DNA of 64,000 nt from Leptolyngbya sp. SIOISBB (GTDB taxonomy: Bacteria; Cyanobacteriota; Cyanobacteriia; Phormidesmidales; Phormidesmidaceae). The DNA lies in assembly GCA_010671905.1 (NCBI GenBank), contig JAAHII010000001.1, positions 2,542,001-2,606,000 of the forward strand, in the 5' to 3' direction. A program made the position numbers and the translations under genes. This document shows, piece after piece, positions 56,670-64,000 of the stretch; position 1 is the first letter of the stretch, and each line of letters opens with the position of its first letter. A model generated the notes under the pieces. It saw only the letters and a program-made list of their open reading frames with translations. It ran no database searches and was not told where the DNA came from.

Positions 56670-57326
56670 CTAACTGAGCCGCTGCTGACGCAACAGAATG
56701 GGGAAGAGAGAAAGGACGCCCAGAAAGCCTAGCGCTAGGGTGAGAGGCCAAAGACCCTTACCTTGAGCCGCTTCTAAACCGGCCAGCCCAATCCAGGTAT
56801 AGGCCACTGTACCAGGGGCAATGCCCACTAAAGTGCCCCAAAAAAATGCACTCACCGGAGCTGACGTGAGGCCAAACAAAAAATTCACTAAATTAAACGG
56901 CGAAAGTGGGGCAAATCGTACCGCTAACACGCAGTTGAAGGAGTGGGTATCCATTAACTTGTCGATGTTGCGGTAGATCTTGTGTCGGGCAAAGCGCTCA
57001 CGAAACCAATCTTGGAGTAGATAACGGGCTACCCAAAAAGCCGCTGTGGCTCCTGCCGTCGCGCCGATCAGTGACCAGAGTGATCCCCACCACAGACCAA
57101 ACTTAGCACCCCCCAGCAGCACCAATAGCGTTGCGGGGATTCCCACCATGGTGGCTAAGATATGGGCTGCAACAAATGCCGGTACCGCCCATGGGCCAAA
57201 AGAGGCAAAGGTATCGATCAACGCTTGCGGATCCAAGAACAGGGAGAGATTGCGCAGGCACCATACGAGAATCAGGCCCAACAGCACCAGTAGCCAGAAA
57301 TATCTTTTGCGAAATACGGTGCGCAT
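56670..57326 (-). CDS. TVP38/TMEM64 (VTT domain) membrane protein
   Basis: 218 residues, six helices. VTT core: ATMVGIPATLLVLLGGAKFG, AGATAAFWVARYLLQDW, FERHK-like FARHKIYRNI, LAVRFAPLSPFNLVNFLFGL, GIAPGTVAYTWIGL. Family function is lipid scrambling or related membrane handling, shown in eukaryotic homologues. ATG 57326 chosen; a GTG at 57347 precedes it. Second, frameshifted copy upstream. Confidence 0.9.
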   Translation of the reverse strand: MRTVFRKRYFWLLVLLGLILVWCLRNLSLFLDPQALIDTFASFGPWAVPAFVAAHILATMVGIPATLLVLLGGAKFGLWWGSLWSLIGATAGATAAFWVARYLLQDWFRERFARHKIYRNIDKLMDTHSFNCVLAVRFAPLSPFNLVNFLFGLTSAPVSAFFWGTLVGIAPGTVAYTWIGLAGLEAAQGKGLWPLTLALGFLGVLSLFPILLRQQRLS

Positions 57327-57440
57327 GATGTTTGGATGTGGGGTCACAATCTGTTTGTTAGAGGGGATGGACGCAGATCGATACTGGCGCTGCTCAAAAG
57401 CCAGCCAAGGTGTTGAGCGCCCCCTAAAGGCTGTCTGAGA

Positions 57441-58251
57441 TCAAGCTGACATGGCTTCGCCGTTTTCTTCATTGACGCTGGGCACTGATTCTTTCAGAGC
57501 TTTGCGAGCAATGCGGGTCACATATACGGTCACGGCCACCGTCGCAATGAAGGCGATAATGCGAATCGTCCAAGTAATGGTGGGGTTGTTGGGCGTTTCA
57601 CCGGCGCCCAAGGTAGCGAGGTTGCCCGCTAGGGAACCCAAATATACATACATAATCGTGCCAGGAATAATACCCGTTGTGCCCAACACGTAGTCTTTTT
57701 ACAGACACCTTAGTCAACCCTAGAGCATAGTTGAGCAGGTTGAATGGAAACGCCGGAGACAGACGAATGAGGAAAATGATTTTGCGGCCTTCGCGGGCGA
57801 TCGCTTCATCAATCGCTTTAAATTTTTCATTACTGGCAACCTTGCGACTGACCCAATCGCGGGCAATGTAGCGGCCGACTAAAAAGGCTGCCGTCGCTCC
57901 CAACATTGCCCCGATAAAGACGTATAGGGAGCCTTTGACCACACCGAAGACGACCCCCGCCCCCAGGGTCACCACCGAGGCCGGGACAAACGCCACCGTC
58001 ACAATCACATACAGCACGATAAACGCGATCGGCGCGATCACCCCTAAACTATCGACCCAAGCTAAGGCATTAACCAGCCATCCTTGGATTTGGCCGACCA
58101 AACCTGGCCCGGACTCGGCGGCAGCGGTCTGAGCGAGAGCAGGCAGCACAGGCATGAGCACCATGGCAAATAGGGTTAATCCACTCAATTGCAACCAACG
58201 GTTAGACCGTCGTCTTAAGCTTACGGGAAGTTGGCGATGGAGAAAGTTCAT
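57441..58251 (-). pseudogene. second TVP38/TMEM64 protein, single frameshift
   Basis: Frame 1 (from ATG 58251) has a signal or leader helix, then VTT core (ASVVTLGAGVVFGVVKG, TAAFLVGRYIARDW, RLSPAFPFNLLNYALGLTKVS). After A5 at 57696-57700 the family sequence continues only in the next frame (DYVLGTTGIIPGTIMYVYLG). Removing one A joins them into about 269 residues. Downstream of arsS. Confidence 0.82.
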
Positions 58252-58374
58252 GGGTTTGTCCTTTAGGGGAATACAGCAATCAAGGGGCAGTCAAAACAAC
58301 AACGACGGGAACAGTTAGCCGTGCGACGGTCAATCAGCGTTGAACCACTGCCAACCCTGGCTGTTAAGGCGTGG

Positions 58375-59388
58375 CTAATCGGTCAGGGCACCCCCACAAC
58401 TCGAGCCGCTACCCGCTGTACAGCCATAGCAGTAGGAGCGCGTTTGCACCGTTGCGATCGCGTCGATGGAGTCAGCAGCGAGTAAGGTTTCTAGCGTGAC
58501 GGGATGACCTGCGGGGGTTTGGGCCGGCACGCCTGCCATCTGGTTGAAATCACAGTCGTAAACGTTGCCCTCATAATCGATGGACAATTCATTCCGGCAC
58601 ATCAGCCCGGATACGTTGGCAGCATTATGATTGGCCGCCAAGAATTCGGTGTAAGAGGTCAGTAATCCCCGATGTTCTAGCTGAAAACGGGTGCGGCCAA
58701 TGGGCAGATTGGTAATCGTCAACAGGTGATTAAAAGTAATTCCAAAATGCTCGGCTAAGTATGACTTGTAATCCCCCTCTAAAGCCCCCTGGCTAGGCGT
58801 CAGCCGAAAATCATCATCGGTGGGAATCGGTGGGTTGTACACCAGATCTAAAATCAACTTGGGATCTTGACCATAACCCAATGCGTTTAACTGCTGAATG
58901 GCCCGAATGGAGCCGTCGTACACGCCCTGACCGCGCATTTGGTCGACATTGTCTTGTAGATAACAGGGCAGCGATGCCACTACCCGGACTTGATGCCGGG
59001 CAAAGTATTCAGGCAAATCTCCAAATCCCGGTTCAAAAAAGATGGTCAGGTTGGAGCGCACGATAATTTCTTTGCCCAAGGCGTGCGATCGCTCCACTAA
59101 GGGCCGAAAGCCGTAGTTCATTTCCGGGGCACCCCCCGTTAAATCGACCGTGCGAATTTGCGGGAAGCGATCGAGCATTTCGAGGAGTTGCGCTAACACC
59201 GCTGGTGATAATTCCTCAGTGCGATGGGGGCCCGCTTCGACGTGACAGTGGGTGCAGGCCAGATTGCAACGGCGGCCCAAATTGATCTGCAACACCTGAA
59301 TCCCTTGCTTGGTCAGTGGACTGCCTAAAGCCTGCTCAAAGGACAGATCAGAGGTGGCGAGTTTGGGACTTTCGGACGATAAAACCAT
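58375..59388 (-). CDS. arsS: arsenosugar biosynthesis radical SAM protein ArsS
   Basis: 337 residues. Radical SAM cluster CNLACTHC (C41, C45, C48), DLTGGAPEMN, the ArsS C-terminal half (IGRTRFQLEHRG; LMCRNELSIDYEGNVYDCDF) and a closing CYGCTAGSGSSCGG with extra cysteines. It transfers a 5'-deoxyadenosyl group to dimethylarsenite on the route to arsenosugars. Beside VTT genes; an arsM partner is not in view. Confidence 0.93.
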   Translation of the reverse strand: MVLSSESPKLATSDLSFEQALGSPLTKQGIQVLQINLGRRCNLACTHCHVEAGPHRTEELSPAVLAQLLEMLDRFPQIRTVDLTGGAPEMNYGFRPLVERSHALGKEIIVRSNLTIFFEPGFGDLPEYFARHQVRVVASLPCYLQDNVDQMRGQGVYDGSIRAIQQLNALGYGQDPKLILDLVYNPPIPTDDDFRLTPSQGALEGDYKSYLAEHFGITFNHLLTITNLPIGRTRFQLEHRGLLTSYTEFLAANHNAANVSGLMCRNELSIDYEGNVYDCDFNQMAGVPAQTPAGHPVTLETLLAADSIDAIATVQTRSYCYGCTAGSGSSCGGALTD

Positions 59389-59436
59389 AGTGCGTTGAGA
59401 ACCTTAGAACAAACGAGGCTGCCGCGGGTGATCACC

Positions 59437-59466
59437 CAACGTGCCTATTTACAACGTGCCTATTTA
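59437..59466. repeat. 15-bp perfect tandem duplication
   Basis: CAACGTGCCTATTTA occurs twice back to back (59437-59451 and 59452-59466) in the promoter region between arsS and the histidine kinase. Could be a direct-repeat operator or a chance duplication. Confidence 0.8.
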
Positions 59467-59628
59467 CAATGACATTCTCTGCAAAAAGAAGCTGTTTCAT
59501 TACAAGCCATTAAATCGGGCTGACCTGAATATTCCCTGAGAGCAATGAATGAACTGTCTGAATCAAAAAATCAGCATTTTCTCAGGAACCCTTGTTAGCG
59601 TTGTAATCAGGAATTTGAAACTAAATGT

Positions 59629-61074
59629 ATGTCGTGGTTTCGCCGCCAATCTTCTAAAGTCTGGCAGTTGTTGGATGTCAATTCGATCCGCTTCCGATTG
59701 ACAGCGGGCGTTGTGCTGGCTTCTGCTCTCACCATTGGCGGTGTCGCTATTTGGCTTAACTGGCAGCTACAGCAAACTTTGTTAGCGAGTCAACAAGCCG
59801 CTGTCGCTGAGTTGTCACAGCGCTTCAAAGAAGACGTGGGGCTGTATGAAGATATGATGCCCACCCAAGCAGCGGTGCAAAAAGTGATCGACCACCGCGC
59901 CATCGGCGACACCGCCATTTGGGTTCGGACTCCAGATGACACTGCTTTTGCCCAATCAGAAACGCTATCGATGGGGTCTTGGCAGACAGCTGGGCTCACG
60001 GATGTCTTGCGAACGCTATCGCCGGATCCGCGACTGGGTCTGATGACCGTGGGCGATCGCTCCCTAGCGCTCTGCGTTAGCCCCCTCACGATCGCGGGTG
60101 AAACGCTCGGCACCCTCTACATCGTCACCGATGTCACCCAAGAGCGCCGCACTTATCTGACGATGACCCGCAGCTTGATGATGATCAGTGGTAGCGCGAT
60201 CGTCCTACTAGCTAGCCTGATTGCGGTGTACGTTGGACGCTCGTTACAGCCCGTCAAAGGCTTGAGCCAGCAGGTCATGGGGGTTACTGCCGAATCGCTC
60301 AATGCGACCCGTCTAGAACTCGATAAAACCCCGACCGAAGTGAAGGAACTCGCCCACGCCCTCGACCATACGCTCGAACGATTAGCGCAGTCTTGGGAGC
60401 AGCAGCGCCGCTTAGTGGGTGATGTTTCCCACGAGTTGCGGACCCCGTTGACCCTCGTGCAAGGTTATTTACAGAGTACGCTGCGCCGCTGTCAAACCCT
60501 GACCACAGTGCAACGAGACGGCTTAGAAACCGCTGCCTCGGAAACCGATCGCACCATTCAAATCTTGAACGATTTACTGGTGCTAGCCCGAGCCAGGATG
60601 GGGCACCTGCAAATCTGTGCCGAGCGTCTCGACCTCAAGCAGGTGGTATTAGATGCGGTGATGACTGCTGACCCAGCGGGCGATCGCATCGAAGTGGACA
60701 TCAAAGTGGCCCCGCTGTGGATCCGGGGTGATACCAATGCCCTGCGACAAGTATTAGTCAACCTGATCGAGAACGCGTTGAACTATTCGCCTGCTGACAC
60801 AACTGTGATGGTGAACGTGTTTCAGCGGGCTAATCAAGCGGTGATTCAGATTTGTGATCACGGTCGAGGCATTCCCCTGGCGGACCAAGCAGAAATTTTC
60901 CAGCCCTTTTACCGAGTTGAGGTTGATCGGTCTCGTGCAACCGGCGGCACGGGTTTAGGATTGGCAATTGTTAAAACCCTGTTGACGCAAATGCGCGGGA
61001 GCGTTAACGTGCAATCGTCTCCCGGCGTTGGTAGCACCTTTACAATTCAATTACCCCTCACTCAAGGAGAGTGA
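59629..61074 (+). CDS. sensor histidine kinase, membrane-bound
   Basis: 481 residues. TM1 near 25-45, an extracytoplasmic sensor domain (about 46-180), TM2 near 185-205, HAMP, then HisKA with GDVSHELRTPLTLVQGYLQS (phospho-His about 269), N box NLIENALNYSP, G boxes DHGRGIPLAD and GGTGLGLAIVKTLL. Four bases before the response regulator. Typical OmpR-class kinase; the stimulus is unknown. Confidence 0.94.
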   Translation: MSWFRRQSSKVWQLLDVNSIRFRLTAGVVLASALTIGGVAIWLNWQLQQTLLASQQAAVAELSQRFKEDVGLYEDMMPTQAAVQKVIDHRAIGDTAIWVRTPDDTAFAQSETLSMGSWQTAGLTDVLRTLSPDPRLGLMTVGDRSLALCVSPLTIAGETLGTLYIVTDVTQERRTYLTMTRSLMMISGSAIVLLASLIAVYVGRSLQPVKGLSQQVMGVTAESLNATRLELDKTPTEVKELAHALDHTLERLAQSWEQQRRLVGDVSHELRTPLTLVQGYLQSTLRRCQTLTTVQRDGLETAASETDRTIQILNDLLVLARARMGHLQICAERLDLKQVVLDAVMTADPAGDRIEVDIKVAPLWIRGDTNALRQVLVNLIENALNYSPADTTVMVNVFQRANQAVIQICDHGRGIPLADQAEIFQPFYRVEVDRSRATGGTGLGLAIVKTLLTQMRGSVNVQSSPGVGSTFTIQLPLTQGE

Positions 61075-61077
61075 CCC

Positions 61078-61752
61078 ATGAATCCGAAAATTCTACTCAT
61101 TGAAGATGAGGAGAAGCTCGCCAAATTCGTTGAAATGGAACTGGGCTATGAATCCTATGACGTGACGGTGGCTAACGATGGCTTGTCAGGACTGATGGCT
61201 GCTCGCGATGCAGAACCGGATCTCATCTTGCTGGACTGGATGATGCCGGGTCTCACCGGCGTGGAAGTGTGCCGTCGTTTACGGGCCACCGGTTTTAAAG
61301 AACCGATCATTCTCATGACGGCAAAGGATGATGTCGCAGATCGAGTAGCGGGGCTAGATGCGGGGGCGGATGACTATGTGGTCAAGCCGTTCAGCATTGA
61401 AGAGCTGTTGGCCCGGGTGCGCGCTCATCTGCGTCGCAATCAACCCCAAGAGGTGGATGCGCTGCAGTTTCAGAATCTCATCCTGAATCGCAAGACCCGT
61501 GAGGTCAAGCGGGGCGATCGCGACATCGAACTTACCGCCAAAGAATTTGACCTGCTGGATTATTTGATGACCCATCCCCGTCAGGTGCTCACTCGCGATC
61601 GCATCCTGGAAGAAGTCTGGGGTTACGACTTTATGGGCGATTCCAACATTATCGAAGTCTATATTCGATACCTGCGTCTCAAACTCGAAGCCGAAGGCGA
61701 AAAGCGCCTGATCCAAACCGTACGCGGCGTCGGCTATGTCTTAAAAGATTGA
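61078..61752 (+). CDS. OmpR-type response regulator
   Basis: 224 residues. Receiver: IEDEEKLAKF, D53 in LILLDWMMPGLTG, VVKPFSIEELLARV; DNA-binding winged helix: LTAKEFDLLDYLMTHP, EEVWGYDF, TVRGVGYVLK. Cognate of the kinase 3 nt upstream. Resembles RppA-like regulators but the exact orthologue is not assignable. Confidence 0.95.
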   Translation: MNPKILLIEDEEKLAKFVEMELGYESYDVTVANDGLSGLMAARDAEPDLILLDWMMPGLTGVEVCRRLRATGFKEPIILMTAKDDVADRVAGLDAGADDYVVKPFSIEELLARVRAHLRRNQPQEVDALQFQNLILNRKTREVKRGDRDIELTAKEFDLLDYLMTHPRQVLTRDRILEEVWGYDFMGDSNIIEVYIRYLRLKLEAEGEKRLIQTVRGVGYVLKD

Positions 61753-61805
61753 CCTGACTGAGAAGAGTTTGCTGGCTTGCATACACCACATAACCTCCAG
61801 AGGGG

Positions 61806-63164
61806 CTACTGGGTCTGAGTTTGAAAGAAATGGCCAATCAAGTATAACGATCCACATAAAACTTTCACCGTGTCAGGATCAGCGATCGCCTCAGATAATC
61901 CCGCGGCTAATGTCTCGTAGGTCTTGCAGACCGCTAACTCTGGACAGACCTGTAGGGCAATTGCTTTTAGATCGGCGGGGGGCATGGTGGTATGACCGGG
62001 CACCGGCACCAGATGCAGGCGATCGCCAGGCCGCAAGAGGGCGGCAAAGACATCGGCATGATCTTTGGTGGATAACATGCCCATCAGCCAGGTCGTCTTA
62101 GCCGGTAAGGGGAATGAGAGCCCGACTTGCTGCAGTCTGACGATTTCCCTAGCGGCTAGGTTCGGATGCTGTAAATCATCCCGATACTGGCGTAACGCTG
62201 TGGCCGCAGCAGGATTATGAGCCCCATCAATCAGCCAGGGATAGTGTTGACCGTTGGGAGCTTGCCAGTTGAGCCACTGCAGCCTGCCAGGCCACTGGGC
62301 TTGCGCCATCCCCGTTTGGATTGCTGCATCCGTAATGTGCCAACCCTGATCGCGCAAGGCGTAGAGTGTCGCGATCGCCATTGCCGAATTAATCTGCTGA
62401 TGTGCGCCTACAAAGGGCAAGGGGTAAAGCAGCGGCGCCTGGCCAGTTTGATAGGGCGGATGACTGACTAAGCCGGTGGCATCAAGCTCCGCGATCGCGG
62501 GACGGATGACAGTAGCGCCAACAGCCTGTGCGCGTGCCAAGACGACTGCTTCTGCGTCATCAGGCAATGGCCCCACCACAGCGGGACAACCAGTTTTTAA
62601 GACACCAGCTTTTTCTCCCGCGATATCGGCCAGAGTCGGCCCTAAGCGCTGCCAATGCTCGCGGCTGAGGGACGTGATGACTGAGACTAAGGGCGTATCA
62701 ACGACATTGGTCGCATCTAACCGACCGCCTAAACCCACTTCAATGACGGCGACATCCACTTTCTGCTGGGCAAAAAATAACCAGGCGGCAGCGGTGATAA
62801 CCTCAAACTGGGTAGGTGTTTCAGCATCGGGGGCGATCGCCGCTTCAACCGCTGTCAACATCTTGGCTAATGTCTCAGGAGCGATCGGCTGACCATTCAA
62901 ACAAATGCGCTCGCACCAACTCACTAAGTGAGGTGAGGTATATCGACCCACGCGATAGCCTGCCGCTGCCAGCACCGACGACAGGTACGCACAAACTGAT
63001 CCTTTGCCATTGGTGCCCGCGACATGGATGATCGGAACCTGATGGTGCGGATTCCCCAAGGCTGTCAAAAGGCGCTCAATCCGTTCTAACCCCAGGTGAA
63101 CTCCAAAGCGACTGTATTGCTTTAACTGCTGATTGATGCCCTGTTCTAGGGGCTCTACAGGCAT
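61806..63164 (-). CDS. folC: bifunctional folylpolyglutamate/dihydrofolate synthase FolC
   Basis: 452 residues. P-loop HVAGTNGKGSVCAYLSSVL (residues 47-65), GRYTSPHLVSWCERI, GLGGRLDATNVV, WLIDGAHNPAAATALRQY. Adds glutamate to dihydropteroate and folates. Converges with the response regulator (54 bp). A hairpin lies between folC and glnB. Confidence 0.95.
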   Translation of the reverse strand: MPVEPLEQGINQQLKQYSRFGVHLGLERIERLLTALGNPHHQVPIIHVAGTNGKGSVCAYLSSVLAAAGYRVGRYTSPHLVSWCERICLNGQPIAPETLAKMLTAVEAAIAPDAETPTQFEVITAAAWLFFAQQKVDVAVIEVGLGGRLDATNVVDTPLVSVITSLSREHWQRLGPTLADIAGEKAGVLKTGCPAVVGPLPDDAEAVVLARAQAVGATVIRPAIAELDATGLVSHPPYQTGQAPLLYPLPFVGAHQQINSAMAIATLYALRDQGWHITDAAIQTGMAQAQWPGRLQWLNWQAPNGQHYPWLIDGAHNPAAATALRQYRDDLQHPNLAAREIVRLQQVGLSFPLPAKTTWLMGMLSTKDHADVFAALLRPGDRLHLVPVPGHTTMPPADLKAIALQVCPELAVCKTYETLAAGLSEAIADPDTVKVLCGSLYLIGHFFQTQTQ

Positions 63165-63207
63165 AAATCCCTAACGCTATATCGACACAACTACACGCTT
63201 TTACACA

Positions 63208-63258
63208 AGAAACCTCTGCCTTCTCCAACAGCGTGCGTTCACTGGGGCAGAGGTTTCT
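63208..63258. terminator. hairpin between glnB and folC
   Basis: AGAAACCTCTGCC (63208-63220) and GGCAGAGGTTTCT (63246-63258) form a perfect 13-bp stem with a 25-nt loop, 25 bp past the glnB stop. The loop is long and the T-run short, so efficiency is uncertain. Confidence 0.7.
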
Positions 63259-63282
63259 GAAACTAAGTCTGGAGATGCCGGA

Positions 63283-63633
<351 letters not shown>

Positions 63634-63697
63634 CTACACGACCACTGCCAACATGCAGTGCAGCCCTATGTCTAGCGAGGGCTACGGACACAATACT

Positions 63698-63711
63698 GTA
63701 ATTCTCACTAC
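63698..63711 (-). promoter_or_regulatory. NtcA binding site of glnB
   Basis: GTAATTCTCACTAC reads GTA-N8-TAC on both strands, the NtcA consensus. It lies about 77 bp upstream of the PII start, a standard activator position. NtcA control of glnB is established in cyanobacteria. Confidence 0.8.
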
Positions 63712-63791
63712 ATTTTGCTTCATATGTGAGATTTTGCTCCACAACGGGTCGCCGTTAAGAGCTATCGCAGTGGGTGAATATTCCGACAAAA

Positions 63792-63836
63792 ATTCCCGCA
63801 GATCCCAGTTCTTTGAACCATCGGATCTGCGGGAAT
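63792..63836 (-). terminator. Rho-independent terminator of the partial gene at the right edge
   Basis: ATTCCCGCAGATC (63792-63804) pairs with GATCTGCGGGAAT (63824-63836). On the minus strand TTTTTGTC follows. It lies 20 bp past the stop of the minus-strand gene that enters from the right. Confidence 0.87.
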
Positions 63837-63855
63837 ACTGAATTTTCAGACAAGA

Positions 63856-64000
63856 TTAACGATTGAGTAGTGGACGCATGATCAAAAAGCCTGCGCCAAA
63901 AGCCGACACCACCACGACTAAGATGGTGGTCGCTAACCACAAGTTACCCAGATCTGATCGCGATGCCACCTTGCTGAGCGGGCGACCTTCGTCAGGCTGC
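63856..64000 (-). CDS. partial single-helix membrane protein (3' end)
   Basis: Last 47 codons, entering from the right: QPDEGRPLSKVASRSDLGN, then a helix (LWLATTILVVVVSAFGAGFL) and a short basic tail MRPLLNR. The N-terminus is outside. Small C-terminally anchored membrane protein; no family recognised from this piece. Confidence 0.65.
   Translation of the reverse strand, partial: QPDEGRPLSKVASRSDLGNLWLATTILVVVVSAFGAGFLIMRPLLNR

Overview
The window comes from a cyanobacterial chromosome. HIP1 octamers (GCGATCGC) occur throughout on both strands. The gene set includes the sulfoquinovosyl-diacylglycerol pair sqdB/sqdX, PII (glnB) behind a perfect NtcA-type box, minD/minE, m-type thioredoxins, ArsS and a Ycf29/Rre1-like regulator. 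A filamentous Leptolyngbya/Nodosilinea-like organism is plausible, but the genus cannot be fixed from this sequence.

Layout. 0-12.4 kb: ftsX (cut by the edge), a FAD oxidoreductase broken by a 1-nt indel, a phytase-like lipoprotein, sqdB-sqdX, a NurA-type nuclease, an aspartoacylase-like hydrolase and a GT4 glycosyltransferase. 12.4-17.7 kb: a probable small genomic island between an intact tRNA-Thr(TGT) and a 50-nt copy of its 3' half. It carries a small membrane/His-rich/Spy-like cassette, an orphan exported protein and a decayed ISL3 element. 17.7-28 kb: response regulator, minD-minE-ferredoxin operon, queuosine-precursor transporter, a PadR-cysteine-dioxygenase pair, a secreted protein built of 15-residue repeats, and a PRPP synthetase paralogue followed by a HAD-UbiA-like membrane protein.

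28-48.4 kb is the most unusual region and is almost entirely minus strand. It holds a formylglycine-generating-enzyme-like gene with a broken leader and a fusion of ten perfect RT heptads, a DUF202 domain and a BASS transporter. Three more DUF202 proteins follow, then MFS, UPF0114, MarC, ClC, DUF1269-like, LURP-one and a second BASS transporter. Three large exported sulfatases and two secreted proteins of unknown role complete it. An FGE that activates exported sulfatases, next to anion transporters, suggests a desulfation and uptake locus. That is inference; the DUF202 array has no known role here.

48.4-64 kb: DMT exporter, Aat-like acyltransferase, hybrid histidine kinase, SdhB, FabG, two thioredoxins, two VTT-domain membrane proteins (one frameshifted) beside arsS, an OmpR-type two-component pair, folC, and glnB with its NtcA site and terminator.

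Three genes (FAD oxidoreductase, FGE leader, VTT protein) differ from an open frame by single bases in G or A/T runs. This may be real decay or consensus error in the assembly.
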